A stretch of 64,000 nt of DNA from Azospirillum brasilense (GTDB taxonomy: Bacteria > Pseudomonadota > Alphaproteobacteria > Azospirillales > Azospirillaceae): contig NZ_VITI01000009.1 in assembly GCF_007827795.1 (NCBI RefSeq), positions 150,329 through 214,328 of the forward strand. The letters run 5' to 3'. Position 1 is the first letter of the stretch, and each line of letters starts with the position of its first letter. Positions 1 to 8,508 of the stretch are shown here, in pieces. The position numbers were made by a program, and so were the translations under genes. The notes beneath the pieces were generated by a model that was not told where the DNA came from, ran no database searches, and saw nothing but the letters and a program-made list of their open reading frames with translations.

Positions 1-1
1 C

Positions 2-1021
2 AACCTGTTCAACACCTGGTACAACGCGCTTCTGACGATCCTGATCGCCTGGCTGCTGTTCAAGGCGATCCCGCCGCTTCTCGACTGGCTGATCTTCAGC
101 GCCAACAGCTTCGGCACGCCGCCCCAGGTGTGCCGGCAGGAGGGCGGCGCCTGCTGGACCTTCGTCAGCGAGAAGCTGCGCTTCGTCATGTTCGGCACCT
201 TCCCGTACGATGAGCAGTGGCGGCCGCTGATCACCATCGTGATCATCATCGCGCTGGTGCTGGCGAGCTGCGACCGCCGATTCTGGAAGCCCTGGCTGGG
301 CCTCCTGTGGATCGCCGGCCTGACCGCGGTCGGCGTGCTGATGTGGGGCGGCGTGCTGGGCCTGACCTATGTCGAGAACACGCTGTGGGGCGGCCTGCCG
401 TTGACGCTGATGCTCTCGGTGGTCGGCCTGTCCGTGGCCTTCCCGGCGTCGGTCCTGCTGGCGCTCGGCCGGCGCTCGCAGCTTCCCGCCATCCGGGTGA
501 TCTCGGTGACCTACATCGAGCTGATCCGCGGCGTGCCGCTGATCAGCCTGCTGTTCATGGCCTCGGTGATGTTCCCGCTGTTCCTGCCGACCGGCGTGAA
601 CTTCGACAAGCTGCTGCGCGCGCAGATCGCCTTCATCATGTTCGCCGCCGCCTATATGGCGGAGGCGATCCGCGGCGGTCTCCAGGCCATCCCGAAGGGC
701 CAGTACGAGGCCGCGGACGCGCTCGGCCTGAACTACTGGCAGGCGATGGGCAAGATCATCCTGCCGCAGGCGCTCGCCATCTCCATCCCGCCGCTGGTGA
801 ACACCTTCATCAGCTTCTTCAAGGACACGTCGCTGGTCATCATCATCGGCCTCTACGACCTGCTGGGAACCGCCAAGGCGGCGCTGTCCGACCCGGCGTG
901 GCGCGGCTTCTACCGCGAGGCCTACCTGTTCATCGGCGTGATCTACTGGGTGTTCTGCTACTCGATGTCCAAATACAGCCAAAAGCTCGAACGCGACCTG
1001 CATCGCGGCCACCGTCGCTGA
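2..1021 (+). CDS. aapM: Amino-acid ABC transporter permease, AapM/BztC type (5' truncated)
   Basis: This is an inner-membrane permease subunit of a general L-amino-acid ABC importer. The frame is open from the first bases of the window, so the N-terminus lies outside. The visible protein has several hydrophobic segments, a periplasmic-looking stretch with the ACW...[13 protein letters not shown] pattern typical of AapM/BztC, and the polar amino-acid permease core [14 protein letters not shown] (the EAA loop that docks to the ATPase), followed by a final helix. The ATPase gene aapP starts 16 bases after the stop, so the two are one operon; aapJ and aapQ would be expected just upstream. The permease class is secure. 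The exact substrate range (general L-amino acids versus Glu/Asp) is inferred from family. Confidence 0.9.
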   Translation, partial: NLFNTWYNALLTILIAWLLFKAIPPLLDWLIFSANSFGTPPQVCRQEGGACWTFVSEKLRFVMFGTFPYDEQWRPLITIVIIIALVLASCDRRFWKPWLGLLWIAGLTAVGVLMWGGVLGLTYVENTLWGGLPLTLMLSVVGLSVAFPASVLLALGRRSQLPAIRVISVTYIELIRGVPLISLLFMASVMFPLFLPTGVNFDKLLRAQIAFIMFAAAYMAEAIRGGLQAIPKGQYEAADALGLNYWQAMGKIILPQALAISIPPLVNTFISFFKDTSLVIIIGLYDLLGTAKAALSDPAWRGFYREAYLFIGVIYWVFCYSMSKYSQKLERDLHRGHRR

Positions 1022-1037
1022 GGGAAAGGGAAAAGAG

Positions 1038-1820
1038 ATGACCATGGCCCAAACCGCCGGCGCCGCGCGCACCTTCCCCCAGGGGGAGCCGATCATCCAG
1101 TGCCAGGGCGTGCACAAGTGGTACGGCGAGTTCCACGTCCTGAAGAACATCGACCTGTCGGTCGCCAAGGGGGAGCGGATCGTGATCTGCGGCCCCTCCG
1201 GCTCCGGCAAGTCGACCATGATCCGCTGCCTGAACCGGCTTGAGGAGCACCAGAAGGGTTCCATCATCGTCGATGGCATCGAGCTGACCGGCAACTTGAA
1301 GAACATCGAGCTGGTCCGCCGCGAAGTCGGCATGGTGTTCCAGCACTTCAACCTGTTCCCGCATCTGACCGTGCTGGAGAACTGCACGCTTGCCCCGATC
1401 TGGGTCCGCAAGAAGCCGAAGGCCGAGGCGGAGGAAATGGCGATGCGCTACCTGAAGCGGGTGCGCATCGCGGAGCAGGCGCTCAAGTACCCCGGCCAGC
1501 TCTCCGGCGGGCAGCAGCAGCGCGTCGCCATCGCCCGCTCGCTGTGCATGAGCCCGAAGGTCATGCTGTTCGACGAGCCGACCTCCGCGCTGGACCCCGA
1601 GATGGTGAAGGAGGTGCTGGACGTCATGATCGGTCTGGCCGAGGACGGCATGACCATGCTCTGCGTGACGCACGAGATGGGCTTCGCCAAGTCGGTCGCC
1701 GACCGCGTCATCTTCATGGACCGCGGCGAGATCGTCGAGCAGAACACGCCCAACGAGTTCTTCAACAGCCCGCAGTCGGAGCGGACGAAGCTGTTCCTCA
1801 GCCAGATCCTGAACCACTGA
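1038..1820 (+). CDS. aapP: Amino-acid ABC transporter ATP-binding protein, AapP
   Basis: This is the cytoplasmic ATPase that drives the amino-acid importer whose permease precedes it. Walker [10 protein letters not shown] is at residues 52-60, the signature LSGGQQQ near 155, and Walker [12 protein letters not shown] near 176, followed by the D-loop and switch His (THEMGFA). At 260 aa the length is usual for polar amino-acid ABC ATPases. The start at 1038 follows a purine-rich gggaaaagag ribosome site; a second in-frame ATG lies two codons later. A 12-bp GC hairpin (1830-1860) follows the stop and probably ends the operon. Confidence 0.95.
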   Translation: MTMAQTAGAARTFPQGEPIIQCQGVHKWYGEFHVLKNIDLSVAKGERIVICGPSGSGKSTMIRCLNRLEEHQKGSIIVDGIELTGNLKNIELVRREVGMVFQHFNLFPHLTVLENCTLAPIWVRKKPKAEAEEMAMRYLKRVRIAEQALKYPGQLSGGQQQRVAIARSLCMSPKVMLFDEPTSALDPEMVKEVLDVMIGLAEDGMTMLCVTHEMGFAKSVADRVIFMDRGEIVEQNTPNEFFNSPQSERTKLFLSQILNH

Positions 1821-1829
1821 TACCCGCCG

Positions 1830-1860
1830 ACCGCGCCGGAATGGCTTGTTCCGGCGCGGT
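1830..1860 (+). terminator. GC hairpin after aapP
   Basis: Perfect 12-bp inverted repeat (accgcgccggaa / ttccggcgcggt) with a 7-base loop, starting 9 bases after the aapP stop. No U-run follows, so it may act as a Rho-assisted or mRNA-stabilising end rather than a classical intrinsic terminator. Confidence 0.65.
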
Positions 1861-1962
1861 AAGCCAGCGCAACCCGCAACGAACGCTGGCGGGTTGTGCC
1901 GGTTTCGGGTTGAATGCAGTCCGTTCGTGCTGTTTGCCGCTATGCACAACGGAGCCTGCCTG

Positions 1963-3048
1963 ATGGAGCTGCTGAGTCCCCGTCCCGGAATTGGCCAGAT
2001 CAAGCCCTACCGTCCCGCCCGACCACCGGAGGACGGGGCCACCTGGGTCGATCTGTCGCTGACGGTCAATCCGCTGGGACCCGGCAAGAAGGCGCTCACC
2101 GCCTACCGCCATGTGGCGGCGCAAATCCACCGTTATCCCGACTGGTCGCAGGACCGCCTGCGCCACGCCATCGCCCGGCGCTACGATCTGGACGCCGGCC
2201 ACATCACCTGCGCCAACGGCTCCGACGAGATGATCCACCTCGTCACCCAGGCCTTCGCCGGGCCGGGGGACGAGGTGCTGTGCCACGAGCACGGCTACCG
2301 CGGCTTCATGAAGGCGATCCGCGCCGCCGGGGCGACTCCGGTGATCGCCGCGGAACGCGATCTGGTCGTCGATGTCGAGGCGATGATCGACCGGGCGAAC
2401 GAGAAGACGAAGCTCTGCTTCCTCGCCAACCCGAACAACCCGACCGGCACCTACATCCCGTCGGAAATGGTCCTGCGGCTGCGCGCCGGCCTGCCGTCGC
2501 ACACGCTGCTGGTTCTGGACTCGGCTTACGCCGACTATTGCCGCCGCGACAACTACAGCAACGGGACGGAGATCGTCGAGTCTTCCGACAACGTCCTGAT
2601 GGTGCGCACCTTCTCCAAGCTGCATGGGCTGGCCGGGCTGCGCGTCGGCTGGGCCTATGGCCCGGCGGGGGTGATCGAGGCAGTCAACCAGACGCGCGGC
2701 CCCTTCAACGTCGGGATCGCCGCGCAGGCCGCGGCGGAGGCCGCCATCGCCGACATCGAGCATGAGGAGGCGACCTTCGCCCACAACAGCGCGTGGCTGC
2801 CCTGGCTGAGCCACGAGCTGGAACAGCTCGGCGTGCGCGTCTATCCCAGCGTCTGCAACTTCATCCTGGCGCGCATCCCGACCGACCCGTCGCTCGGCGT
2901 CCAGGCGGTGCTGGACCATCTGGCGCGCCGCGGCATCCTGGTGAAGCCCACCCAGGACTACGGGCTGGCCGATTGCCTGCGCATCACGGTCGGGCGGGAG
3001 GACGAAAACCGGGCTCTGGTCGCGGCTCTGGGAGAGATTCTGAGCTGA
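1963..3048 (+). CDS. hisC: Histidinol-phosphate aminotransferase-like enzyme (HisC family)
   Basis: PLP-dependent class I/II aminotransferase, probably converting imidazole-acetol phosphate and glutamate to histidinol phosphate. The N-terminal PGIGQIKPYRP, the AxPNNPTG-type motif (ANPNNPTGTY) and the PLP lysine in SKLHGLAGLRVGW (K219) are visible. The start chosen is ATG 1963, because ggag lies 8 bases upstream; the in-frame ATG at 1942 has no ribosome site. At 361 aa it is normal length. It stands outside a his operon, so it may be a paralogue also used for aromatic amino acids. Its 3' end overlaps the convergent EamA gene by 65 bases. Confidence 0.88.
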   Translation: MELLSPRPGIGQIKPYRPARPPEDGATWVDLSLTVNPLGPGKKALTAYRHVAAQIHRYPDWSQDRLRHAIARRYDLDAGHITCANGSDEMIHLVTQAFAGPGDEVLCHEHGYRGFMKAIRAAGATPVIAAERDLVVDVEAMIDRANEKTKLCFLANPNNPTGTYIPSEMVLRLRAGLPSHTLLVLDSAYADYCRRDNYSNGTEIVESSDNVLMVRTFSKLHGLAGLRVGWAYGPAGVIEAVNQTRGPFNVGIAAQAAAEAAIADIEHEEATFAHNSAWLPWLSHELEQLGVRVYPSVCNFILARIPTDPSLGVQAVLDHLARRGILVKPTQDYGLADCLRITVGREDENRALVAALGEILS

Positions 3049-3937
3049 AATCCGGCTCCTCTCCGGGAATTGGATCTGGCATCGGGTCCGGATGGCGGGT
3101 GTGCTCGCGGGCGAAGATGAACAGCCCGGAACCGACCACGATGACGATGCCGACCAGCGACAGCAGGTCAGGCCACTCGTCGAAGAAGACCGCCCCGATG
3201 ACCAGCGCCCACAGGATCTGGCTGTACTGGGCCGCCCCCACCCGATCCGCCGGGGCGAAGGCGGCGGCCAGGGTGAACAGGGCCTGGGCGGCGAAGGTCG
3301 TGGTGGCGAATCCCACCGTCAGAATCCATTGCTCCCGCGTCGGCCACTCGAAGCCGGGGATCATCAGCAGGCCGGACGCGACGGCGGTCGACAGGAACAC
3401 CGTCCCGATCAGGGTGAAGCGCTTCTCGGAATGCCCGATCATCCGCCCGGTGATGACCACGACGGCCGAGCTGAAGGCGCAGCCGAGCGCCGCGAAATGG
3501 CCGGGCAGCAGTTCGCGGAAGCCGGGGCGAGCGACGATCAGCACGCCGATGAAAGCCGCCCCGATGGCCAGCCGCCGACGCCAGCGCACCGGCTCCTTCA
3601 GCGCGAAAATCGACAGCAGCGTCACCAGGCTGGGCATCAGGAAGATCATCGCGAAGGCTTCCGCGAAGGGAAGGCTTCGGAACGACATGACGCTGAGCGG
3701 GGTGGAGGCCGCCACGAAGATCAGCCGAACCGACATCAGCCACGGCCGGTTCCAGCGCAGCAGGTCGCCGACCCGGTCGCCCTTGGTCATGAAGACGGGA
3801 GAGAGCAGCAGCGGCAGGATGTAGGCGAAGAAAGTGACCTCGAAGGGGTCCAGCCCATGCCCGATCGCCTTCACCAGCGCATCGCCCCAGGCGAAGAAGG
3901 CGAAAGCCAGGAACGCGAACAGAATGCCCTTCATCAT
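2984..3937 (-). CDS. EamA/DMT-family membrane transporter
   Basis: Drug/metabolite superfamily exporter with about ten hydrophobic helices in two EamA halves. The family feature WA/VIGAVFFDEWPDLLSLVGIVIVVGS is near the C-terminus of the second half. The protein is 317 aa and ends in a proline/glutamate-rich cytosolic tail that is encoded over the 3' end of the convergent hisC. Two adjacent ATGs (3937 and 3934) are possible starts and neither has a strong ribosome site. It is the last gene of a minus-strand run that begins at cysK; a role in exporting amino acids or sulfur metabolites is only a guess. Confidence 0.85.
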   Translation of the reverse strand: MMKGILFAFLAFAFFAWGDALVKAIGHGLDPFEVTFFAYILPLLLSPVFMTKGDRVGDLLRWNRPWLMSVRLIFVAASTPLSVMSFRSLPFAEAFAMIFLMPSLVTLLSIFALKEPVRWRRRLAIGAAFIGVLIVARPGFRELLPGHFAALGCAFSSAVVVITGRMIGHSEKRFTLIGTVFLSTAVASGLLMIPGFEWPTREQWILTVGFATTTFAAQALFTLAAAFAPADRVGAAQYSQILWALVIGAVFFDEWPDLLSLVGIVIVVGSGLFIFAREHTRHPDPMPDPIPGEEPDFSSESLPEPRPEPGFRPPARP

Positions 3938-3989
3938 GGCGTCGGTGTCCCGGCGTTCGGAGCGGCGTGGAGCGGACCCGGGCGGGGGG

Positions 3990-4631
3990 TCACTCGTTGA
4001 TCGGAATGTGTGGGGCCGAGGTCCGCGGCAGCCAGCCGAGGAGACGGGGATCGCGGATTTCGCGGGTCACATGGCGGTAGGGCACGAACCCCATGGACTG
4101 ATAGAGCGGCAGCGCCTTCGGATGGTCGAAGGTGCAGGTGTTGACGAGAAGGCGCGCCGTCCCGCCCTGCCAGGCCAGCCGGATCGCCGTGTCGAGCAGC
4201 CAGGGGCCGAGTTTCAGGCCGATGAAATCCGGGATCAGCCCAAAGTAGGCCAGGTCGGTGTCGTCCTCCCGCCGGTCGATCTCGGCGTAGCCGGCGGGCG
4301 TGCCGTTGACATAAAGAACCCAGATCTCGACCCGCGGATCGGTGACGACGCGCCCCAACTCCGGCATCGGCATGCGCCGCCGCTCGTGCCACAGCCAGGG
4401 CTCGCCCACGGTGTCGTAGAGATAGCGGTAGTAGGAGGCGGTCGGCGGGTTGGCCCGCACCAGCGCCACGTCACCCACCGGCCGGGGCAGGGGCGCGTGG
4501 GCCGGCGGGGCCGTCATCTCCAGATAGGTGACGATGACGGACAAGCAGCCGAGCGGCACCGGCGCCGCGATCCGGGAGGGCGACAGGGACGTCCGGGGAG
4601 GCGGAGTCAGGGAGAATCGGTCTTCAGCCAT
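3990..4631 (-). CDS. GNAT-family N-acetyltransferase
   Basis: Predicted acetyl-CoA-dependent acetyltransferase. The core reads WVLYVNGTPAGYAEID, then DLAYFGLIPDFIGLKLGPWL (the acetyl-CoA pyrophosphate loop region) and ends with the NTCTFDHPKALPLYQSMGF helix typical of GNATs. The substrate is unknown. The longest frame starts at ATG 4631, inside the 3' end of the preceding GNAT gene. The homologous part begins only near residue 32 (VTYLEMTAPP), so a GTG or TTG start about 25-31 codons downstream is at least as likely. It is transcribed with the sulfur-gene run upstream. Confidence 0.8.
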   Translation of the reverse strand: MAEDRFSLTPPPRTSLSPSRIAAPVPLGCLSVIVTYLEMTAPPAHAPLPRPVGDVALVRANPPTASYYRYLYDTVGEPWLWHERRRMPMPELGRVVTDPRVEIWVLYVNGTPAGYAEIDRREDDTDLAYFGLIPDFIGLKLGPWLLDTAIRLAWQGGTARLLVNTCTFDHPKALPLYQSMGFVPYRHVTREIRDPRLLGWLPRTSAPHIPINE

Positions 4632-5029
4632 TTCTGCATCACGGTAACGGGACCGGTGGCATAGCCCAGCCGCTCATAGAACGCCACCACGGCGTGGTTC
4701 GTCGCGCGCACCATGAGTTGCGCCTTGGGCATGCCGGCCTCCACCAGCCAGCCCTCCGCCGCCCGGACCATCGCACGGCCATGGCCATTCCCGCGGCAGG
4801 CGGGATCGACCGCCAGATAGTAGAACCAGCCGCGGTGCCCGTCATGACCGACCATGACGGAGGCCACGGTCCGCTCTGCCGCGCGGCCGATCAGGATCGT
4901 GGCGTTCGGCTTCGACACGGCGAGCGCGATGTCGGCCACCGGGTCGTTCCACGGCACGACGAGGTTGCAGGCGGTCCACAGAGCCACCACGTCGTCGCGG
5001 TCCGCCGCCTCGTAATGACGGATGCTCAT
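4607..5029 (-). CDS. GNAT-family acetyltransferase, YpeA-like
   Basis: Small GNAT acetyltransferase of 140 aa beginning MSIRHYEAADRDDVVALW. The acetyl-CoA loop is in LAVDPACRGNGHGRAMV, and the C-terminal motif ATNHAVVAFYERLGY is that of YpeA-type proteins. ATG 5029 is taken as the start. A GTG at 5041 overlaps the sseA stop codon (GTGA) and would add four residues, so translation is probably coupled to sseA. The downstream GNAT frame overlaps its 3' end by 25 bases. The acetylated substrate is not known. Confidence 0.87.
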   Translation of the reverse strand: MSIRHYEAADRDDVVALWTACNLVVPWNDPVADIALAVSKPNATILIGRAAERTVASVMVGHDGHRGWFYYLAVDPACRGNGHGRAMVRAAEGWLVEAGMPKAQLMVRATNHAVVAFYERLGYATGPVTVMQKWLKTDSP

Positions 5030-5037
5030 CGCGTCGC

Positions 5038-5940
5038 TCACCGAGTCACCGGTTCGGTTTTCTGGGGTCCAGTCTCCAGCGGCAGATCGCTGCGCAGCCC
5101 CCATTCCGCCCAGGACCCGTCATAAACGGCCACGTCCTCCTTGCCGGCCGCGGCCAGCCCGAGCGCCAGCACGCAGGCGGTCACGCCGCTGCCGCAGGAA
5201 GCGACGATGGGACGCTCCAGATCGAGTCCGGCGCCCTTCGCCCGTTCCGCGATGGACTCGGGCGGCAGCAGGGTCTTGCTCTCCGCGTCGATCAGCTCCG
5301 TGTAGGGCAGGTTCAGGCTGCCGGGAATGCGCCCGCTGCGGCGGCCCGGCCAGGGCTCGACGATGGCGCCTTCGTAGCGGTTGGCGCCACGGGCGTCCAC
5401 CACCTGATCCGCCCGCGAGTCGATGTTGGCGAGGACATCGTCGGCCCGGCGCAGCAGACCGGGCCGCAGCGCTGCCGTGAACTCCGCCGGCGCCGGATCG
5501 GCCGGACCGGATTCCAGAGGCCGGCCCTCCGCGATCCATTTCGGCAGGCCTCCGTCCAGGACGGCGACGCGGCCATGCCCGAACAGGCGGAACATCCACC
5601 AGACACGCGCGGCGGCGGTGGCCATGCCGGCGCTGTCATAGACGATCACCGTGTCGCCGCTGCCGACGCCGAGCGCCCCGACCTTGGCGGCGAAGGTCGC
5701 CTCGTCCGGCACCATGTGCGGCAGGGGGTGGGTGTTCGGCTGCGCCACCTCGTCGATGTCGACGCGCACGGCGCCGGGAATGTGCCGCTCCAGGAACTCG
5801 GCGCGCGGGTCGCGGTCGGAGCCGGGCATGAACCAGGAAGCGTCGAGGACGCGCAGGCCCGGCTGGTGCAGCCGTTCCGCCAACCAGCCCGTCGGAACGA
5901 TCGGGCCGGGGAGGGTGAGCGTGGTGTGCGACTCGGTCAT
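5038..5940 (-). CDS. sseA: 3-mercaptopyruvate sulfurtransferase (two rhodanese domains)
   Basis: Transfers sulfur from 3-mercaptopyruvate to an acceptor in cysteine catabolism. An inactive N-terminal rhodanese domain spans roughly residues 15-135 and the active one 160-295. The active loop is CGSGVTA with catalytic Cys249; the G-S-G-V-T-A loop is the mercaptopyruvate type rather than the CRxGxxR thiosulfate type. It is 300 aa, the usual length. It starts 15 bases after the alanyl-tRNA editing gene, which itself follows cysteine synthase by 16 bases, so the enzyme sits in a cysteine-metabolism operon. Confidence 0.93.
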   Translation of the reverse strand: MTESHTTLTLPGPIVPTGWLAERLHQPGLRVLDASWFMPGSDRDPRAEFLERHIPGAVRVDIDEVAQPNTHPLPHMVPDEATFAAKVGALGVGSGDTVIVYDSAGMATAAARVWWMFRLFGHGRVAVLDGGLPKWIAEGRPLESGPADPAPAEFTAALRPGLLRRADDVLANIDSRADQVVDARGANRYEGAIVEPWPGRRSGRIPGSLNLPYTELIDAESKTLLPPESIAERAKGAGLDLERPIVASCGSGVTACVLALGLAAAGKEDVAVYDGSWAEWGLRSDLPLETGPQKTEPVTR

Positions 5941-5955
5941 GAAATATCTCCCCGT

Positions 5956-6663
5956 TCAATCACGCAGCGCGACGATCACGCGCCGGTTCTGCTTGCCCTT
6001 GTTCTCGATCTTCACGACGTCGAGCCCGCCGATCTCGCCCAGCCGCTTCACATGGGTGCCGCCGCAGGGCTGACGGTCCACCCCGGCGATGTCCACCAGC
6101 CGGACGCGGCCGTAGCCGCGTGGCGGCTTGACCGTCAGGGTGCGGATCAGGTCGGGGTTGGCGTCCAGCTCCGCGTCGGTGATCCACAGCGAGCCGACCG
6201 GCGTGTCCGCGGCGACCAGCCGGTTCAGGGCCGCCGCGATGGCCTCCTTGTCGAGCCCTTCGGTCGGCACGTTGAAATCGACCCGGCTGCGCTCCGCCCC
6301 GACCTGGGCGCCGGTGATCGAGGCGCCGGGAAGCACCGCGCAGACGAGATGCAGCGCCGTGTGCATCCGCATGTGGCGATGCCGGCGGTCCCAATCGATC
6401 TCCGCCTCCACCGGGGTGCCGGGGGCGGGCAGGGCCGCGCCGGGCTCGGGCACGTGGATGACGTCGTCCGGCCCGTCGCCCTTCACCGTGTCCACGATGC
6501 GCAGCGTGGCGCCGGCGACGCGCAGCAGCCCGGTGTCGCCGGGCTGGCCGCCGCCGTTGGGGTAGAAGACCGTCCGGTCCAATCGGATGCCCCGCTCGTC
6601 CGCGACGGTCACGGTGGCGGCGCAGGAGGTGGCGTAGGCGTCCTCGCGGAAGATCAGCTCCAT
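5956..6663 (-). CDS. Free-standing alanyl-tRNA editing protein (AlaX family)
   Basis: Trans-editing hydrolase expected to remove wrongly attached serine or glycine from tRNA-Ala. It has the AlaRS second-additional domain without the synthetase. The zinc ligands are visible as HTALH (H101, H105) and CGGTH (C200, H204), and the conserved FYPNGGGQPGDTG lies at residues 33-45. At 235 aa it matches the medium AlaX class. ATG 6663 (MELIFREDAY) is chosen because the family match starts there; the frame is open further upstream into the cysK gap. The operon position between cysK and sseA is notable, since a serine/cysteine imbalance raises Ser-mischarging. Confidence 0.92.
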   Translation of the reverse strand: MELIFREDAYATSCAATVTVADERGIRLDRTVFYPNGGGQPGDTGLLRVAGATLRIVDTVKGDGPDDVIHVPEPGAALPAPGTPVEAEIDWDRRHRHMRMHTALHLVCAVLPGASITGAQVGAERSRVDFNVPTEGLDKEAIAAALNRLVAADTPVGSLWITDAELDANPDLIRTLTVKPPRGYGRVRLVDIAGVDRQPCGGTHVKRLGEIGGLDVVKIENKGKQNRRVIVALRD

Positions 6664-6679
6664 GGAACCTCGGGTGCGT

Positions 6680-7684
6680 TTACGAATCCAGCCAATCGGG
6701 CACCGGCAAATTCTTCTCACGCAGGAAGGCCGGATTGAAGAGCTTCGATTGGTAGCGCTGCCCGCCGTCGCAGAGAATCGTCACGATGGTGTGGCCCGGC
6801 CCCATCTCCCTGGCGATGCGGATGGCCGCCGCCACGTTGATTCCGCTGGAACCGCCCAGAACGAGACCCTGCGACTTGATCAGGTCGAAGATGATCGGCA
6901 GGGCCTCCTCGTCGGTAATCTGCAGCGCCTGATCGACCGGAGCGCCCTCCAGGTTGGCGGTGATGCGGCCCTGACCGATGCCTTCGGTGATCGAACTGCC
7001 CTCGGCCTTCAGTGTCCCATGGGCGTAGTGATGGTAGAGGGAGGCACCCATCGGGTCGGCCAGAACGATGCGGACGTCCGGGTTGCGCCACTTCAGAGCC
7101 AGCCCGACGCCGGCCAGCGTGCCGCCGCTGCCCACCGCGCAGGTGAAGGCGTCGATCCGCCCCTCGGTCTGGGTCCAGATTTCCGGACCGGTGGTCAGGC
7201 GATGGCCTTCGCGGTTCGCCACATTGTCGAACTGGTTGGCCCAGACGGCGCCGTTCGGCTCGGTCTTCGCCAGTTCCTCGGCCAGACGGCCCGAGTAACG
7301 GACGTAGTTGTCGGGGTTGGAGTAGGGCACCGCCGGCACCAGACGAAGGTCCGCGCCGACCAGGCGCAGCATGTCCTTCTTCTCCTGGCTCTGCGTCTCC
7401 GGCATCACGATCACGGTGCGGTAGCCGAGCGCGTTGCCGACCAGCGCCAGCCCGATGCCGGTGTTGCCCGCCGTGCCCTCCACAATGGTGCCGCCGGGGC
7501 GCAGCAGGCCCCGGCGCTCGGCGTCGCGGACGATGGCGAGCGCCGCGCGGTCCTTCACCGAGCCGCCGGGGTTGAGGAACTCCGCCTTGCCCAGGATCTC
7601 GCATCCCGTGGCCTTCGACGGCCCTTCCAGCCGAATCAGCGGCGTGTTGCCGATGGAGCCGATGAAGCCGGTGCGGATGTCCAC
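6680..7684 (-). CDS. cysK: Cysteine synthase A (O-acetylserine sulfhydrylase)
   Basis: Makes cysteine from O-acetylserine and sulfide with PLP. The PLP lysine is K44 in NPGGSVKDRAA, and the substrate loop EGTAGNTGIG follows. The start is a GTG at 7684 (reads MDIRTGFIGSIGNTPLIRL), supported by a gggag site 8 bases upstream; the longer frame to 7828 has no family match. At 334 aa it is slightly longer than the E. coli enzyme, with the C-terminal extension ending REKNLPVPDWLDS seen in alphaproteobacterial versions. First gene of the cysK-alaX-sseA-GNAT-GNAT-EamA run. Confidence 0.93.
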   Translation of the reverse strand: MDIRTGFIGSIGNTPLIRLEGPSKATGCEILGKAEFLNPGGSVKDRAALAIVRDAERRGLLRPGGTIVEGTAGNTGIGLALVGNALGYRTVIVMPETQSQEKKDMLRLVGADLRLVPAVPYSNPDNYVRYSGRLAEELAKTEPNGAVWANQFDNVANREGHRLTTGPEIWTQTEGRIDAFTCAVGSGGTLAGVGLALKWRNPDVRIVLADPMGASLYHHYAHGTLKAEGSSITEGIGQGRITANLEGAPVDQALQITDEEALPIIFDLIKSQGLVLGGSSGINVAAAIRIAREMGPGHTIVTILCDGGQRYQSKLFNPAFLREKNLPVPDWLDS

Positions 7685-7812
7685 GGACTGTCTCCCGAAT
7701 CGAATGATGAGCCGGGCAACACTATCGGATTGCGCACCAGGGAATTCAAGGTCGGCTTGTGAAATGCAGCATTGAACGAAGTTTCTTCGTTCTTTCCGGT
7801 TTCCGATCCCCT

Positions 7813-8460
7813 CTATTTTCCATCCCATTTGGCGCGCAGCCGGTCGCGGTTCCGCGCGAACCAGCCGAGCGCGATGATGGCGATGGAGTTGTTCAGTCGG
7901 TTCTCGTCGAGCAGCCGGATCGCCTCGTCCGCCGGGACGACCATGATGCGGATGTCCTCGTGCTCATCCGCGCAGCCGCCCGTCGCGGCGAGGCCCCGGC
8001 TGTCCACCCGCCCGCAAAAGACGGTGACATGCTCGTCGTAGGCACCCGGGCTGGGGTAGTAGTCGCAGATCATCTCGATGTCCTGGACGGTGCAGCCGGC
8101 CTCCTCCATGGCCTCGCGCCGCGCCACCTGTTCCGGCGTCTCGCCTTCGTCCAGAAGGCCGGCGACGATTTCCGTGAGCCACCCCCGCCCGCCGGCCGAA
8201 GCCGAGCCGACCCGGAACTGTTCGATCAGCACCACGCTGTCCCGCTCCGCATCGTAGAGCAGCACGCCAACGGCTTCGCCGCGCACGCAAACCTCCCGCG
8301 GCGGCAGGACGCCGGTCCAGGAACCGTCGAACTTCTTGTGGCGCAGGCGGTAGACGTCGACCTTGAGATAGCCGTTGTAGGCCCTCTTCTTCTCTTGGAC
8401 CTCGATGTCCGGATGATCCACGGGCGGGACTCCTTGGCTTGCGATGCGTTCACGGTCCAA
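7813..8460 (-). CDS. Nudix hydrolase, ADP-sugar/GDP-mannose pyrophosphatase type
   Basis: Hydrolyses a nucleoside-diphosphate linkage, most like NudF/NudK enzymes acting on ADP-ribose or nucleoside-diphosphate sugars. The Nudix box (GLLDEGETPEQVARREAMEE, residues 101-120, then AGC) fits GX5EX7REUXEEXGU exactly. Upstream the VVLIEQFRVG and later PSPGAYDEHVTVF segments are those of the ADP-ribose pyrophosphatase group. It is 215 aa. The start at 8460 gives a 20-residue polar leader; a GTG in the leader (V14) is an alternative start. It lies 48 bases after the stop of the PDZ protein gene on the same strand. Confidence 0.9.
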   Translation of the reverse strand: MDRERIASQGVPPVDHPDIEVQEKKRAYNGYLKVDVYRLRHKKFDGSWTGVLPPREVCVRGEAVGVLLYDAERDSVVLIEQFRVGSASAGGRGWLTEIVAGLLDEGETPEQVARREAMEEAGCTVQDIEMICDYYPSPGAYDEHVTVFCGRVDSRGLAATGGCADEHEDIRIMVVPADEAIRLLDENRLNNSIAIIALGWFARNRDRLRAKWDGK

Positions 8461-8508
8461 GGATGTAGCGCATCCGCCCGTCCGGAGCGAGGCGACCGGG
8501 GAACTCCC

